From Haloferax litoreum (lineage in GTDB: Archaea > Halobacteriota > Halobacteria > Halobacteriales > Haloferacaceae): 64,000 nt of DNA. The stretch is taken from NCBI RefSeq assembly GCF_009674605.1, contig NZ_WKJO01000003.1, positions 1-64,000 of the forward strand. Direction: 5' to 3'. Numbering within the stretch: position 1 is the stretch's first letter; the number at the start of each line of letters is the position of its first letter. The notes under the pieces are model-generated. The model made no database searches and was not told where the DNA came from. It saw only the letters and a program-made list of their open reading frames with translations. Positions 26,152 to 34,879 of the stretch are shown here, in pieces. The position numbers and the translations under genes were made by a program.

Positions 26152-26622
26152 ATGGCATACAGCTACGAACCTCACTACTTCGAGGACTTCGTCGAGGGCA
26201 AAGAGTTCGAAAGCGTCGGCCGGACCGTCACCGAGGCGGACTTCATGATGCACTCGGCGCTGTCGGGCGACTGGACGGAACTCCACACCAACAGCGAGTA
26301 CGCCGAAGACACGCAGTTCGGCCAGCGCATCGCCCACGGTCCGATGACGTTCGTCCAGTCGACTGGGTTCGTCTACCGGTCGGGTATCGTCGAGCGCACG
26401 GCTATCGCGTTCCTCGGGATGAACTACATGGACCTCCCGAACCCTGTCTTCATCGGCGACACCCTCTCGCAGACGATGGTCGTCTCCGAACAGAAGGATC
26501 TCAGCAGTCGAGACGACGCTGGACTCGTCACCATCGAGGTGCACATGACGAAACAGGATGGCACCACCGTTCTCGAAGGTGACATGAAGTTCCTCATCAA
26601 GACGAAGGCCGGCGAAGAGTAA
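26152..26622 (+). CDS. MaoC-type (R)-specific enoyl-CoA hydratase
   Basis: A 156-aa hotdog-fold hydratase of the MaoC family. The catalytic Asp-His dyad is in the SGDWTELHTN segment, followed by IAHGPMTFVQ, which is characteristic of the family. In bacteria, PaaZ is a fusion of a MaoC-like hydratase that opens the oxepin ring and an aldehyde dehydrogenase. Here no fusion exists, but this stand-alone hydratase and the aldehyde dehydrogenase at 34880 are both in the cluster, so they could do the two halves of the PaaZ reaction (inference). A GGAGGGG sequence just before the ATG could act as a ribosome-binding site. Confidence 0.87.
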   Translation: MAYSYEPHYFEDFVEGKEFESVGRTVTEADFMMHSALSGDWTELHTNSEYAEDTQFGQRIAHGPMTFVQSTGFVYRSGIVERTAIAFLGMNYMDLPNPVFIGDTLSQTMVVSEQKDLSSRDDAGLVTIEVHMTKQDGTTVLEGDMKFLIKTKAGEE

Positions 26623-26627
26623 GCAGT

Positions 26628-27116
26628 TCACCGATTTTTCAGCGGGTCACCCCGGACGAAGAGTGCGTGCGCGTCACCCTTGTCGGCGTAGTCGTCGTGG
26701 TACTCCATCAGTTGGAACAGTACGCCCGTCGGGTTTCGTGGCGAGACGAACGCCTCAGTCCAGCCATCTTCCTCCGAGTAGCCAACGATACGTTCGCCCG
26801 CCGATTCGAGGGCGTCGACGGCGGCGTCGATGTCGACGACTTCGAGCGTGACGTGGTGGAGTCCGGGGCCGTGTTCGTCGAGGTACGCCGTGAGGAACGA
26901 CTCACCGTCGACAGGCGCGATGAGTTCGAGACGTGATGCGTCGCCGAGGACGTACGTCGCCCACTCGAACGTCCCGTCTGCCACCGTCTCTCGGTGAACG
27001 CACTCACACCCGAGGGCGAGTAACGTCGCTTCCGCGTCGTCGACGCGTTCGACTGCGATTCCGACGTGGTCCACGCGCGCGGGCGGCATGCGCGTACCGT
27101 CGCTAGTCTGGGTCAT
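26628..27116 (-). CDS. VOC-family protein, methylmalonyl-CoA epimerase-like
   Basis: A 162-aa glyoxalase/VOC-fold protein with two beta-alpha-beta modules. The metal-binding positions of the methylmalonyl-CoA epimerase branch are visible: His in RVDHVGIAV, His in GLHHVTLEV and the C-terminal Glu-like position near GVLFQLMEYH. Methylmalonyl-CoA epimerase converts (S)- to (R)-methylmalonyl-CoA, but substituted-ring dioxygenases share the fold. The start at 27116 is supported by a symmetric TATA element 27 nt upstream; an ATG at 27089 is an alternative. Convergent with the MaoC gene, divergent from the LLM oxidoreductase. Confidence 0.8.
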   Translation of the reverse strand: MTQTSDGTRMPPARVDHVGIAVERVDDAEATLLALGCECVHRETVADGTFEWATYVLGDASRLELIAPVDGESFLTAYLDEHGPGLHHVTLEVVDIDAAVDALESAGERIVGYSEEDGWTEAFVSPRNPTGVLFQLMEYHDDYADKGDAHALFVRGDPLKNR

Positions 27117-27137
27117 GCCACACCTTCGCCGTTCCGA

Positions 27138-27149
27138 ACTATTAATAGT
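27138..27149. promoter_or_regulatory. Palindromic TATA element shared by two divergent genes
   Basis: The perfect 12-bp palindrome ACTATTAATAGT is centred 26-27 nt before both the ATG at 27170 (+) and the ATG at 27116 (-). One element appears able to serve leaderless transcription in both directions. Confidence 0.6.
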
Positions 27150-27169
27150 CGAGGTAGATACTCACTGCC

Positions 27170-28174
27170 ATGGAAATCGGGACCGGCCTGTTCACGTGTC
27201 AGCGACGGCCAGACGACGACCGACCGATGTCGGACCTCTACGACGAGATAATGACGCTCGGACGCGCAATCGACGAGGCGGGCCTCGCCAGCGCGTGGGT
27301 GTCCGAACATCACTTCATGGAAGACGGGTACCTCTCGGGGACGATGCCAGCACTCGGCGCACTCGCCGCAGTGACGGAGAACATCGAACTCGGGACGTGT
27401 ATCGCACTCGCACCGCTGTACGACCCCATTCGACTCGCCGAAGACACCGCGACTGTCGACTTGCTCTCCGGCGGGCGGATGACGCTCGGACTCGCCATCG
27501 GGTCGAACCCGCGCGAGTTCGACGCGTTCGACGTTCCCCGTGACGAACGTGTCGACCGTCTCGCCGACACCGTCGACATCCTCCGCGGAGCGTGGTCAGA
27601 TGGCCCGGTCGAACACGACTCTCCGTTCCACGACGGCGTGACCGGTGTCGATATCACGCCAAAACCCTCTCGCGACGTTCCACTCATGCTCGGCGGCGCA
27701 GCGAAACCCGCAGTTCGCCGTGCGGCGAGAACTGCCGACGCGTGGTGTGCACCATCGTCGCTCTCGATTGGCGGTCTGAAGAAGCGTGTCGACGATATAC
27801 GAAACGTGCGCGAGGAAGAGGGCCTCGACGACGACTTCACCATCTACGTGCTCCAACACGGGTTCGTCGGCGACTCGAAGGAAGACGCGTGGGACGCGAT
27901 GAAAGACGGCTACCTGTACATCCAGCGTCGGTACGCAGAGATTTTCTCGGGTGAAACGGTCTCAGAACTCTCCGACGAACGCAGAGAGGAACTCAAAGAA
28001 CAGGCCATATTCGGGACGCCAGAGGACGTCATCGAGGACCTCGAACGCTACCGCGACGCACTCGGTGACGATATCCACTTCATCTTCCGCACGTACCACC
28101 CCGGCGTCGGGACAGACGAGATGGCCGAGTGCATCGAACGCCTCGGCGACGAGGTAGTTCCACACTTCGCCTGA
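27170..28174 (+). CDS. LLM-class (luciferase-like) flavin/F420-dependent oxidoreductase
   Basis: A 334-aa single-domain TIM-barrel oxidoreductase of the luciferase-like superfamily. Typical blocks are AWVSEHHFMEDGYLSG near residue 42, LGTCIALAPLYDPIRLAED near residue 74, a DLLSGGRMTLGLAIGSNPREF segment that binds the cofactor, and a C-terminal IFGTPEDVIEDLERY. In haloarchaea these enzymes use F420 or FMN to oxidise or monooxygenate small organic molecules. Divergent from the VOC gene through a shared promoter and followed by the ABC importer operon after 90 bp. The substrate is unknown; a role in the aryl-acid pathway is inference. Confidence 0.87.
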   Translation: MEIGTGLFTCQRRPDDDRPMSDLYDEIMTLGRAIDEAGLASAWVSEHHFMEDGYLSGTMPALGALAAVTENIELGTCIALAPLYDPIRLAEDTATVDLLSGGRMTLGLAIGSNPREFDAFDVPRDERVDRLADTVDILRGAWSDGPVEHDSPFHDGVTGVDITPKPSRDVPLMLGGAAKPAVRRAARTADAWCAPSSLSIGGLKKRVDDIRNVREEEGLDDDFTIYVLQHGFVGDSKEDAWDAMKDGYLYIQRRYAEIFSGETVSELSDERREELKEQAIFGTPEDVIEDLERYRDALGDDIHFIFRTYHPGVGTDEMAECIERLGDEVVPHFA

Positions 28175-28264
28175 CACGTTTCGACCCGTCCGCGCCCTTC
28201 TTGTTCGGACGCCAACGCAAACATTTAAACGTGAAGGTTATCATGGTACTTATGAACATACATC

Positions 28265-29527
28265 ATGACGCGAGAGGATAATTCCTCGAACGGTGGCCGT
28301 GGCCCCCGTTCGTCCCGAAGGCGATTCGTACAGGCGGCTGGGTTGGCTGGTGTTGCTGGACTGACTGGTTCGGCAGGGTGTCTCGGCGGCGGCGGTGGCG
28401 GCGGCACGAACGCCATCACCTACGGCGTCATCAGCCCGATGACCGGTCCGTACGGTGGTCTGGCGGTTGGACAGCGAAACGGGGCGGAACTCGCTATCCG
28501 ACACGTCAACGAGAACGACGACTTGGACGTCGAGATTACCGGCGTCTACGAAGATACCGAAGCTGACCCCTCGACTGGCCGCCGGAAGGCACAATCTGTC
28601 GTCGAACAGGACGGTGCGTCGTACATCATGGGTGCGATTTCGTCGAGTGTCGCACTTGCGCTCAACGAGTTCGCGGCGGACAACGAAGTCATCTACAACC
28701 CCGGCGGGGCGGCAGTCCCCATCACCGGGTCGAACTGTAACGAGTGGGTGTTCCGTGCAGAGACGAACACCGCGCAGATGGCAGAGGCAGTCTCCGACTT
28801 CACCGCAGAGAACCTCGGCACGAACGTCTGGTTCCACATTGCCGACTACGCGTACGGCGAATCAGTGATGTCGCGCGTGGAAAAGCGGATGAAAAACGGG
28901 CACGACATCAACGTCGTCGGTCGTAGTCGCTCGCAACTCGGGTCGACTAACTTCAACTCCTACATCAGCCAGATTGCCAACTCCGACGCGGATGTCGCCG
29001 TCCTCGGCATGACCGGTGGTGACCTCATCAACTTCGTCAAGCAGGCGGCGAGTCAGGGTCTCAAACAAGACGTCAACCTCATGTCGCCGACGATGACGTT
29101 CTCTGTCGTTCGCGGTGCACTCGGTGAAGCGGCGTACGGAACCTACGGTGGCGTCCGCTACCTCCCGTCGCTCGAAACTGGTGACAACCAGACGTTCGTC
29201 GAGGCGTACCGCAGTGAGTACGACGCCGACCCGGACAACTTCGCCCGCGCGGCGTACATGTCTATCCGGATGACTGCACGGGGTATCGCCGAAGCAGACT
29301 CGACCGACCCCGCGGAAGTCAAGGACGTGCTCCCCGGACTGGAGATGGACTCCATCCTCGGCCCGAACCAGTTCCGCGACTGCGACCACCAGGCGATGAA
29401 CCCCGTGTGGCCCGGTGAACTGGTCGCTCCCGAGAGCGGAAGCGGTCCGGCAGCGGTCGAACTCGGTGAGATGATAGAGGGCGCAGATGCATTGCCTCCC
29501 TGCGCTGACCTTGGCTGCAACCTCTAA
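28265..29527 (+). CDS. Branched-chain-type ABC transporter substrate-binding lipoprotein
   Basis: A 420-aa periplasmic-binding-fold type I receptor of the LivJ family. It has a twin-arginine signal (RRRF near residue 18) and a lipobox (SAGC at about 38), followed by a Gly linker, so it is a Tat-exported lipoprotein. The fold begins with ITYGVISPMTGPYGGLAVGQ. Members bind branched-chain amino acids, amides, urea or aromatic acids. It is the first gene of a four-gene importer operon, with 2 bp between its stop and the permease start, between two paaK genes. I infer an aryl acid as substrate. Confidence 0.88.
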   Translation: MTREDNSSNGGRGPRSSRRRFVQAAGLAGVAGLTGSAGCLGGGGGGGTNAITYGVISPMTGPYGGLAVGQRNGAELAIRHVNENDDLDVEITGVYEDTEADPSTGRRKAQSVVEQDGASYIMGAISSSVALALNEFAADNEVIYNPGGAAVPITGSNCNEWVFRAETNTAQMAEAVSDFTAENLGTNVWFHIADYAYGESVMSRVEKRMKNGHDINVVGRSRSQLGSTNFNSYISQIANSDADVAVLGMTGGDLINFVKQAASQGLKQDVNLMSPTMTFSVVRGALGEAAYGTYGGVRYLPSLETGDNQTFVEAYRSEYDADPDNFARAAYMSIRMTARGIAEADSTDPAEVKDVLPGLEMDSILGPNQFRDCDHQAMNPVWPGELVAPESGSGPAAVELGEMIEGADALPPCADLGCNL

Positions 29528-29529
29528 GC

Positions 29530-31506
29530 ATGTCTGTCGCCAGCGCTGTCGCAGAGCAGGTCCTCAATGGACTCGTCGTCGGGATGGTCTACGTCCTCCT
29601 CGCCGCAGGACTGTCGATTATCTTCGGCGTCATGGACGTCATCAACTTCGCCCACGGTGAACTGTTCGCACTCGGTGCGTACTTCGCGTTCGCCATCGCC
29701 GGCCCACTCGGCGGTGCCGGCTTCTGGGTCGCCCTCGTGGTGGCACCGTTACTGGTCGGTGTCGTCGGTATGGGCATCGAGCGACTCACAGTGAAACGGC
29801 TCTACGGCCGCGACCCACTGTATCACATCTTGTTGACGTTCGGTCTCGTCCTCATCATCAACGACCTCATCACGTCTGTGTGGGGGAAATCCGCCCAACC
29901 ATTCCCAATCCCGGCGGTGCTCGACCAGCCTGTCGCGCTGTTCGGGTTCAACTACTCGTTGTACAACTACGGCATCATCATCTTCGGGTCGGTTCTCGCC
30001 CTCGGGACGTGGCTCCTGCTGAACCGGACTCGGTTCGGGATGATAATCCGCGCAGGGTCGGAAGACCGAGAGATGGTCCGGAACCTCGGTATCAACATCG
30101 ACCGGTACTACACCCTGACGTTCGGGCTGGGTGCGGCACTCGCCGGCGTGGCGGGTATCGTCCTCGGTGCATTCCAGAACGTCAGTCCGACGATGGGGTC
30201 GAGCGTGATTATCCCCGCGTTCGTCATCGTCGTCCTCGGCGGCCTCGGGTCGTTCCGTGGCGCAGTCGTCGGCGGGTTGTTCGTCGGCGTCGTCCAGACG
30301 CTCGCGCGAACCTACACGCCGTTCCTCGAAGGACTCATCGTCTTCCTGCTGATGATTGTCGTGCTCGTCGTCCGGCCCAAGGGTCTGTTCGGCACGAACA
30401 TCGGTGCTGGTGAACACCACGACGGTGCACTGCTCCACGGAGCAGGAGGTGGGGTGTTGTCGTCGGCGACACGGGCGAAACTCGGGTACGCCGCAGTTGG
30501 CGTACTCGTCCTCGTACCGTTCTTCGCCGAGTTGACCGGGGTCACGTACTCGGTCACGCTCCTCGAAGACATCCTCATCTGGGCGCTGTTCGCGCTCAGT
30601 TTGGACCTCGTCCTCGGGTACGCGGGACTCGTCTCGCTCGGCCATACGCTGTTCTACGGCGTGGGTGCCTACGCCTCGGTGCTGACACTCATGCACTTCT
30701 CGCCGTCGGTGTTCGTCGCACTCGCCGTCGCCGTGGTGGTCTGTGCCGTCATCGCGTGGAGTGTCGGGTACCTCTCGATACGGGTGTCCGGCGTCTTCTT
30801 CGCCATGATTACGCTCGCGTTCGCGGAGTTGTTCTACAACGCCGTGTTCAAGTTCGACTTCACTGGAGGCTCTGACGGCCTCTTCGGTGTGGACGTGTTC
30901 TACGGCCTCGCTGGTCTCGGCATCGACCCGAGAGAGTTCGAGATTCCGCTCGGAATCATGACTATCGACGGAGGAATGGTGCAGTACTACTTCCTCCTCG
31001 CAGTCGTGGTCGGGTCGTACCTGCTGGCGCGCCGTCTCATTCGCGCACCGTTCGGGTCGGTCCTCCAAGCCATCCGCGAGAGCGAAGAGCGGGCGTCGTT
31101 CATCGGGTACGACGTGACGGCGTACAAGCGTCGCGCATTCGTCGTCTCCGGTGGTCTCGCCGGCCTCGCTGGCGGCCTCTTCGCCGCCAACAACGGCTAC
31201 GTCGCCCCGTCGTTCCTCCACTGGATAAACTCCGGTGAGGTCATCGTGATGACCGTCCTCGGCGGAATGGGGACGCTCTACGGGCCGATGATTGGCGCGG
31301 GCGTCTTCGTCGCCGCAGAAGACATCCTCTCGTCGTACATCGAGCAGTGGCAACTCGTCATCGGCGTGCTGTTCGTGCTGTTCGTCATCTTCGTCCCGCG
31401 GGGCCTCGTGTCGCTCCCACAGACGATTACCGAACACCCGATGTTCGAGTCGGCGGTCCGCGACCACACGAGCGTGAAAGACGCGGAGGTGGAACGTCAT
31501 GACTGA
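29530..31506 (+). CDS. Fused LivH-LivM ABC permease
   Basis: A 658-aa membrane protein that joins two permease subunits usually encoded separately. Residues 1 to about 300 are a LivH-type permease (LNGLVVGMVYVLLAAGLSI start, GSFRGAVVGGLFVGV loop). Residues about 315-640 are a LivM-type permease (LIWALFALSLDLVLGYAGLVSLGHTLF; GGMGTLYGPMIGAGVF). Each half has the conserved cytoplasmic EAA-like loop. The joint (about 295-315) is a short Gly/His-rich linker. It would form the whole channel of a LivFGHM-type importer. Its end overlaps the ATPase gene by 8 bp. Confidence 0.9.
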   Translation: MSVASAVAEQVLNGLVVGMVYVLLAAGLSIIFGVMDVINFAHGELFALGAYFAFAIAGPLGGAGFWVALVVAPLLVGVVGMGIERLTVKRLYGRDPLYHILLTFGLVLIINDLITSVWGKSAQPFPIPAVLDQPVALFGFNYSLYNYGIIIFGSVLALGTWLLLNRTRFGMIIRAGSEDREMVRNLGINIDRYYTLTFGLGAALAGVAGIVLGAFQNVSPTMGSSVIIPAFVIVVLGGLGSFRGAVVGGLFVGVVQTLARTYTPFLEGLIVFLLMIVVLVVRPKGLFGTNIGAGEHHDGALLHGAGGGVLSSATRAKLGYAAVGVLVLVPFFAELTGVTYSVTLLEDILIWALFALSLDLVLGYAGLVSLGHTLFYGVGAYASVLTLMHFSPSVFVALAVAVVVCAVIAWSVGYLSIRVSGVFFAMITLAFAELFYNAVFKFDFTGGSDGLFGVDVFYGLAGLGIDPREFEIPLGIMTIDGGMVQYYFLLAVVVGSYLLARRLIRAPFGSVLQAIRESEERASFIGYDVTAYKRRAFVVSGGLAGLAGGLFAANNGYVAPSFLHWINSGEVIVMTVLGGMGTLYGPMIGAGVFVAAEDILSSYIEQWQLVIGVLFVLFVIFVPRGLVSLPQTITEHPMFESAVRDHTSVKDAEVERHD

Positions 31507-32263
31507 TACGATTCTCGAGACTCAGAACCTCACGAAAGAGTTCGGTAAACTCGTCGCCGTCGACGACGTAAACCTCGACATCGAACGCGGTGAGTTCCGT
31601 AGTCTCATCGGCCCGAACGGTGCCGGGAAGACGACGACGTTCAACCTACTGACTGGGGCCCTCCGACCGACCCGCGGCACCGTGACGTTCAATGGAGAAG
31701 ACGTGTCTGCGCTCCCGCCGCACCAACGGGTGCGTCGCGGACTCGGACGCTCGTTCCAGATTACGAACGTCTTCTCCGGATTGACCGTCCGCGAGAACGT
31801 CCGCCTCGCGGCACAGGCCGCACGACACGAGGTTTTCACGCCCGTCGAGGAGTTCCTCGACAACAAGGACTCCTTCGACGACGTGAACGAACACACCGAC
31901 CGCGTGCTCGAACGGTCTGGACTGCTCGGCCGCGGCGACGAACCTGCCGACGTGATGGCCTACGGTGACAAACGACGGCTCGAAATCGCCATCGTGCTTG
32001 CCACGGACCCCGAAATGGTCCTTCTGGACGAACCGACGGCCGGCATGAGTGCCGAAGAGACGCGTGCGACGATGGACCTCATCGACGAGGTGCTGTCGGA
32101 CCGGACGTTGCTCCTCATCGAGCACGACATCGACCTCGTGATGCGCGTCTCCGACCGCATCACTGTCCTCCATCGCGGAGAGGTTCTCTCCGAGGGGACG
32201 CCTGAGGAAGTCTCCGAAGACCCAGAGGTCCGAGAGGCGTACTTCGGAGGTGTCGAAGCATGA
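31499..32263 (+). CDS. ABC transporter ATP-binding protein, LivG type
   Basis: A 254-aa ATPase. The Walker A motif GPNGAGKTT is at about residues 38-46, the signature region is MAYGDKRRLEIAI (the LivG variant of the LSGGQ motif), Walker B is MVLLDEPTAGMS and the switch His is in LLIEHDIDLVM. The LivG-specific stretch GLGRSFQITNVFSGLTVRENV is clear. It is part of the importer operon: it overlaps the permease gene by 8 bp and the second ATPase by 4 bp. It powers import together with LivF. Confidence 0.93.
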   Translation: MTDTILETQNLTKEFGKLVAVDDVNLDIERGEFRSLIGPNGAGKTTTFNLLTGALRPTRGTVTFNGEDVSALPPHQRVRRGLGRSFQITNVFSGLTVRENVRLAAQAARHEVFTPVEEFLDNKDSFDDVNEHTDRVLERSGLLGRGDEPADVMAYGDKRRLEIAIVLATDPEMVLLDEPTAGMSAEETRATMDLIDEVLSDRTLLLIEHDIDLVMRVSDRITVLHRGEVLSEGTPEEVSEDPEVREAYFGGVEA

Positions 32264-32988
32264 GCGACGACACCCTCCTGTCGGTTCGTGACCTGGTCTC
32301 GGGGTACGGTTCGACCCGCGTCCTTCAGGGCGTCAACCTCGACGTCGAACGGGGGTCGGTCGTCACGCTCATCGGACGCAACGGCGTCGGGAAGACGACG
32401 ACGCTCCGGAGCATCCTCGGGAGTGTCACACCAACCAGCGGGACGGTCACCTTCGAGGGCAAAGACATCACCACGTTGTCTCCCGAAAAGACTGCTCGTG
32501 AGGGAATCGCACTCGTTCCGGAAGAGCGACGGGTGTTTCCCGGCCTCTCGGTCCGCGAGAACGTCGAGATAGGGCGCATCGGTGGCCGGCAAGACATCGA
32601 CAAACCGACCGTGGACGAGGTCATCGACGAGTTCGAGAACCTCGTTCGCCACCGTAACAGCAAGGGTGCGAACCTCTCCGGCGGCGAACAGCAGATGCTC
32701 GCCGTCGCACGCGCTCTGGTCTCTGCACCAGACCTGCTGATGTTGGACGAACCGACGGAAGGTCTGGCACCGTCCATCGTCAAACAGGTCCAGCGCAAAA
32801 TCAAGCAGTTGAACGACGAGGGCGTGACCATCCTCCTCGTCGAACAGAACGTCCAGGTCGCACTCGACGCTGCGGACTACGTCTACATCCTCGACAAGGG
32901 GCAGGTCGTCCACGAGGGCCCCGCCGACGAGGTAGCGGCGGACGACGAGATACTCGACCGATACCTCGGCGTCTCTGCGGCCGAGTAA
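32260..32988 (+). CDS. ABC transporter ATP-binding protein, LivF type
   Basis: A 242-aa ATPase, partner of the LivG subunit. Walker A is GRNGVGKTT (about residues 39-47), the signature is LSGGEQQMLAVARAL, Walker B is LLMLDEPTEGLAPS and the switch His position is replaced by Gln in LLVEQNVQ, which is normal for LivF. The LivF block LVPEERRVFPGLSVRENVEIG is present. It is the last gene of the importer operon; the second paaK follows after 29 bp, so a shared transcript including paaK is likely. Confidence 0.93.
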   Translation: MSDDTLLSVRDLVSGYGSTRVLQGVNLDVERGSVVTLIGRNGVGKTTTLRSILGSVTPTSGTVTFEGKDITTLSPEKTAREGIALVPEERRVFPGLSVRENVEIGRIGGRQDIDKPTVDEVIDEFENLVRHRNSKGANLSGGEQQMLAVARALVSAPDLLMLDEPTEGLAPSIVKQVQRKIKQLNDEGVTILLVEQNVQVALDAADYVYILDKGQVVHEGPADEVAADDEILDRYLGVSAAE

Positions 32989-33017
32989 CCACATCGTGGA
33001 TAATTATTTGTGAACGT

Positions 33018-34328
33018 ATGGGAGACAACAGAACGATGGGTGAGAGTGACAGAGAAGACGTGACGCGACTACCGAGGCCGGAGTTGCGAGACGTACAGGA
33101 CGAACGAGTCCGGGCAGTCGTCGAACACGCGTACGAGAACGTCGAGTTCTATCGACGCAAACTCGACGACGCGGGGGTACATCCGAGCGACGTTCAGAGC
33201 GTCGATGACCTCTCGAAGCTTCCGTTCACGACGAAAGAGGACTTCCGCGACGAATATCCCACGGGGTTGTTCGCCGTGGACATGGAAGACGTCGTGCGAA
33301 TTCACGCCTCTTCGGGCACGACTGGGAAGCCGAAAATCGTCGGCTACACGCAGGACGACTTGGACGTGTGGCGCGAAGTGATGTCACGCGGGTTCCGCGG
33401 CGTGGGGCTAACGAGCGACGATTCGCTTCAGAACGCGTACAGTTACGGTCTCTTCACGGGCGGGTTTGGGTTCCACGACGGCGCGACGTCGATGGGGATG
33501 ACCGTGATTCCGACTGGGGGTGGAAACACCCAGCGACAGGTCGAGATGCTCGTAGACCTCGACGTCGATTCGATTTGTCTCACGCCATCGTACGCCCTCT
33601 ACCTCGCGGAAGTCGCCGAAGACATGGGGTACGACCCGGCCGACTTATCGCTCTCGACGATTCTCTACGGCGCAGAACCGTGTACCGAACCCATGCGACG
33701 GGAAATCGAGGCGAGATTCGACGCGACAGCAGTCGAGAACTACGGTCTCTCGGAGATAATCGGGCCGGGTGTCGCCATCGAGTGTCTGGAACAAGCAGGG
33801 ATGCACATCTGGGAAGACCACTTCTACCCGGAGGTCATCAATCCCGAAACCGGAGAACCGGTGGCAGACGGCGAGGAGGGCGAACTCGTGTTCACGACAC
33901 TCACGAAACAAGCCCTCCCGGTGCTCCGCTACCGCACGGGCGACCTGACGACCCTCGACTACGAGACGTGTGACTGCGGGCGCACCGCAGTCCGAATGGA
34001 CTCGGTCACGGGCAGAGCAGACGACCTACTCATCGTCCGCGGCGTGAACCTCTATCCGAGCGAAGTCGAATCGGTCGTCCTCGAATTCGACGAGGTTGCA
34101 CCACACTACCGCATCGACCTCCGGCGAGCGAACAACCTCGACCGTCTCGACTTGACGGTCGAACTCACGGACGGGTTCGACGGGTCGCGCGACGAACTCG
34201 AACGGCGCATCCGAAAGCGTCTCTCGAACGTCCTGTCGTTCAGTCCTGACCAGGTGACGCTCGTCGAACCGGGCGGTATCGAGCGGACGAAAGTCGGGAA
34301 AGTTCAGCGAGTCTACGACCACAGATGA
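33018..34328 (+). CDS. paaK: Phenylacetate-CoA ligase (second copy)
   Basis: A 436-aa PaaK paralogue with the same motifs as the copy at 24276: HASSGTTGKPK, YGLSEIIGPG, YRTGDLT and RGVNLYPSEVES. Short stretches of DNA are nearly identical between the two copies (around 24424-24480 and 33191-33247, and 24554-24600 and 33319-33366), while other parts differ much more. It starts 29 bp after the importer operon, suggesting that uptake and CoA activation are co-expressed. ATG at 33036 is an alternative that would remove six residues. The two copies could handle different aryl acids. Confidence 0.92.
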   Translation: MGDNRTMGESDREDVTRLPRPELRDVQDERVRAVVEHAYENVEFYRRKLDDAGVHPSDVQSVDDLSKLPFTTKEDFRDEYPTGLFAVDMEDVVRIHASSGTTGKPKIVGYTQDDLDVWREVMSRGFRGVGLTSDDSLQNAYSYGLFTGGFGFHDGATSMGMTVIPTGGGNTQRQVEMLVDLDVDSICLTPSYALYLAEVAEDMGYDPADLSLSTILYGAEPCTEPMRREIEARFDATAVENYGLSEIIGPGVAIECLEQAGMHIWEDHFYPEVINPETGEPVADGEEGELVFTTLTKQALPVLRYRTGDLTTLDYETCDCGRTAVRMDSVTGRADDLLIVRGVNLYPSEVESVVLEFDEVAPHYRIDLRRANNLDRLDLTVELTDGFDGSRDELERRIRKRLSNVLSFSPDQVTLVEPGGIERTKVGKVQRVYDHR

Positions 34329-34383
34329 CGAATCTACGCAGCGCCGTCGAAACCAACTTAACACACACCAGAGATACTGAACC

Positions 34384-34770
34384 ATGGACATAGAGGAGTT
34401 CTTCGAGAGTATGCCGTTCGCCCGGTTACTCGGCGTCGAGATTACCGACGTCGAAGACGGACACGCAGAGGGCTACATCGAGATGCGCGAGGACCTGTCG
34501 TGGAACGCAGACCGGGTAATGGCCCACGGCGGCGTCACGTTTACACTCGCAGACACCGTCGGCGGGGCGGCACTCGTCAGCCGAGTCGACCAGCCAGTTC
34601 CGACGATAGACATGCGCATCGACTACCTGAGCGCAGGGACCGGTGACCTCCGGGCAGAGGCAGACGTAGTCCGTCTCGGCGGTGACGTGGGCACTGTCGA
34701 CGTAGACGTGTACGCGACGACAGACGACACCCTCATCGCGACCGCCAGAGGCGTGTACAAGACTGGGTGA
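34384..34770 (+). CDS. PaaI-family hotdog thioesterase (second copy)
   Basis: A 128-aa hotdog-fold protein with the PaaI motif around NADRVMAHGGVTFTLADTVGGA (His/Gly stretch, Asp in LADT) and the strand PTIDMRIDYL. It should hydrolyse acyl- or hydroxyphenylacetyl-CoA esters and protect the free CoA pool. It follows paaK by 55 bp on the same strand, and an AT-rich acttaaca element about 28 nt before the ATG may give it its own promoter. It differs clearly from the thioesterase at 25650, so the two are not recent duplicates. Confidence 0.87.
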   Translation: MDIEEFFESMPFARLLGVEITDVEDGHAEGYIEMREDLSWNADRVMAHGGVTFTLADTVGGAALVSRVDQPVPTIDMRIDYLSAGTGDLRAEADVVRLGGDVGTVDVDVYATTDDTLIATARGVYKTG

Positions 34771-34848
34771 ACACCGTTCCCCGACGCTCGCAACCCGAGT
34801 GTACTATCTGAGACGGTCCCCTCCATCGACTACCGTAATCAACAATGA

Positions 34849-34856
34849 TTAATATT
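34849..34856 (+). promoter_or_regulatory. TATA element of the aldehyde dehydrogenase gene
   Basis: An attaatat element is centred 27-28 nt before the ATG at 34880, consistent with a leaderless transcript. Confidence 0.5.
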
Positions 34857-34879
34857 CGGGGGAGAAACCGTATTTTGTA

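Noticed and set aside
29749-31500. A 583-aa frame on the minus strand opposite the fused permease
   Set aside because: It is highly charged and His/Glu/Asp/Arg-rich without hydrophobic pattern or domains: the typical shadow of a GC-rich membrane-protein gene.
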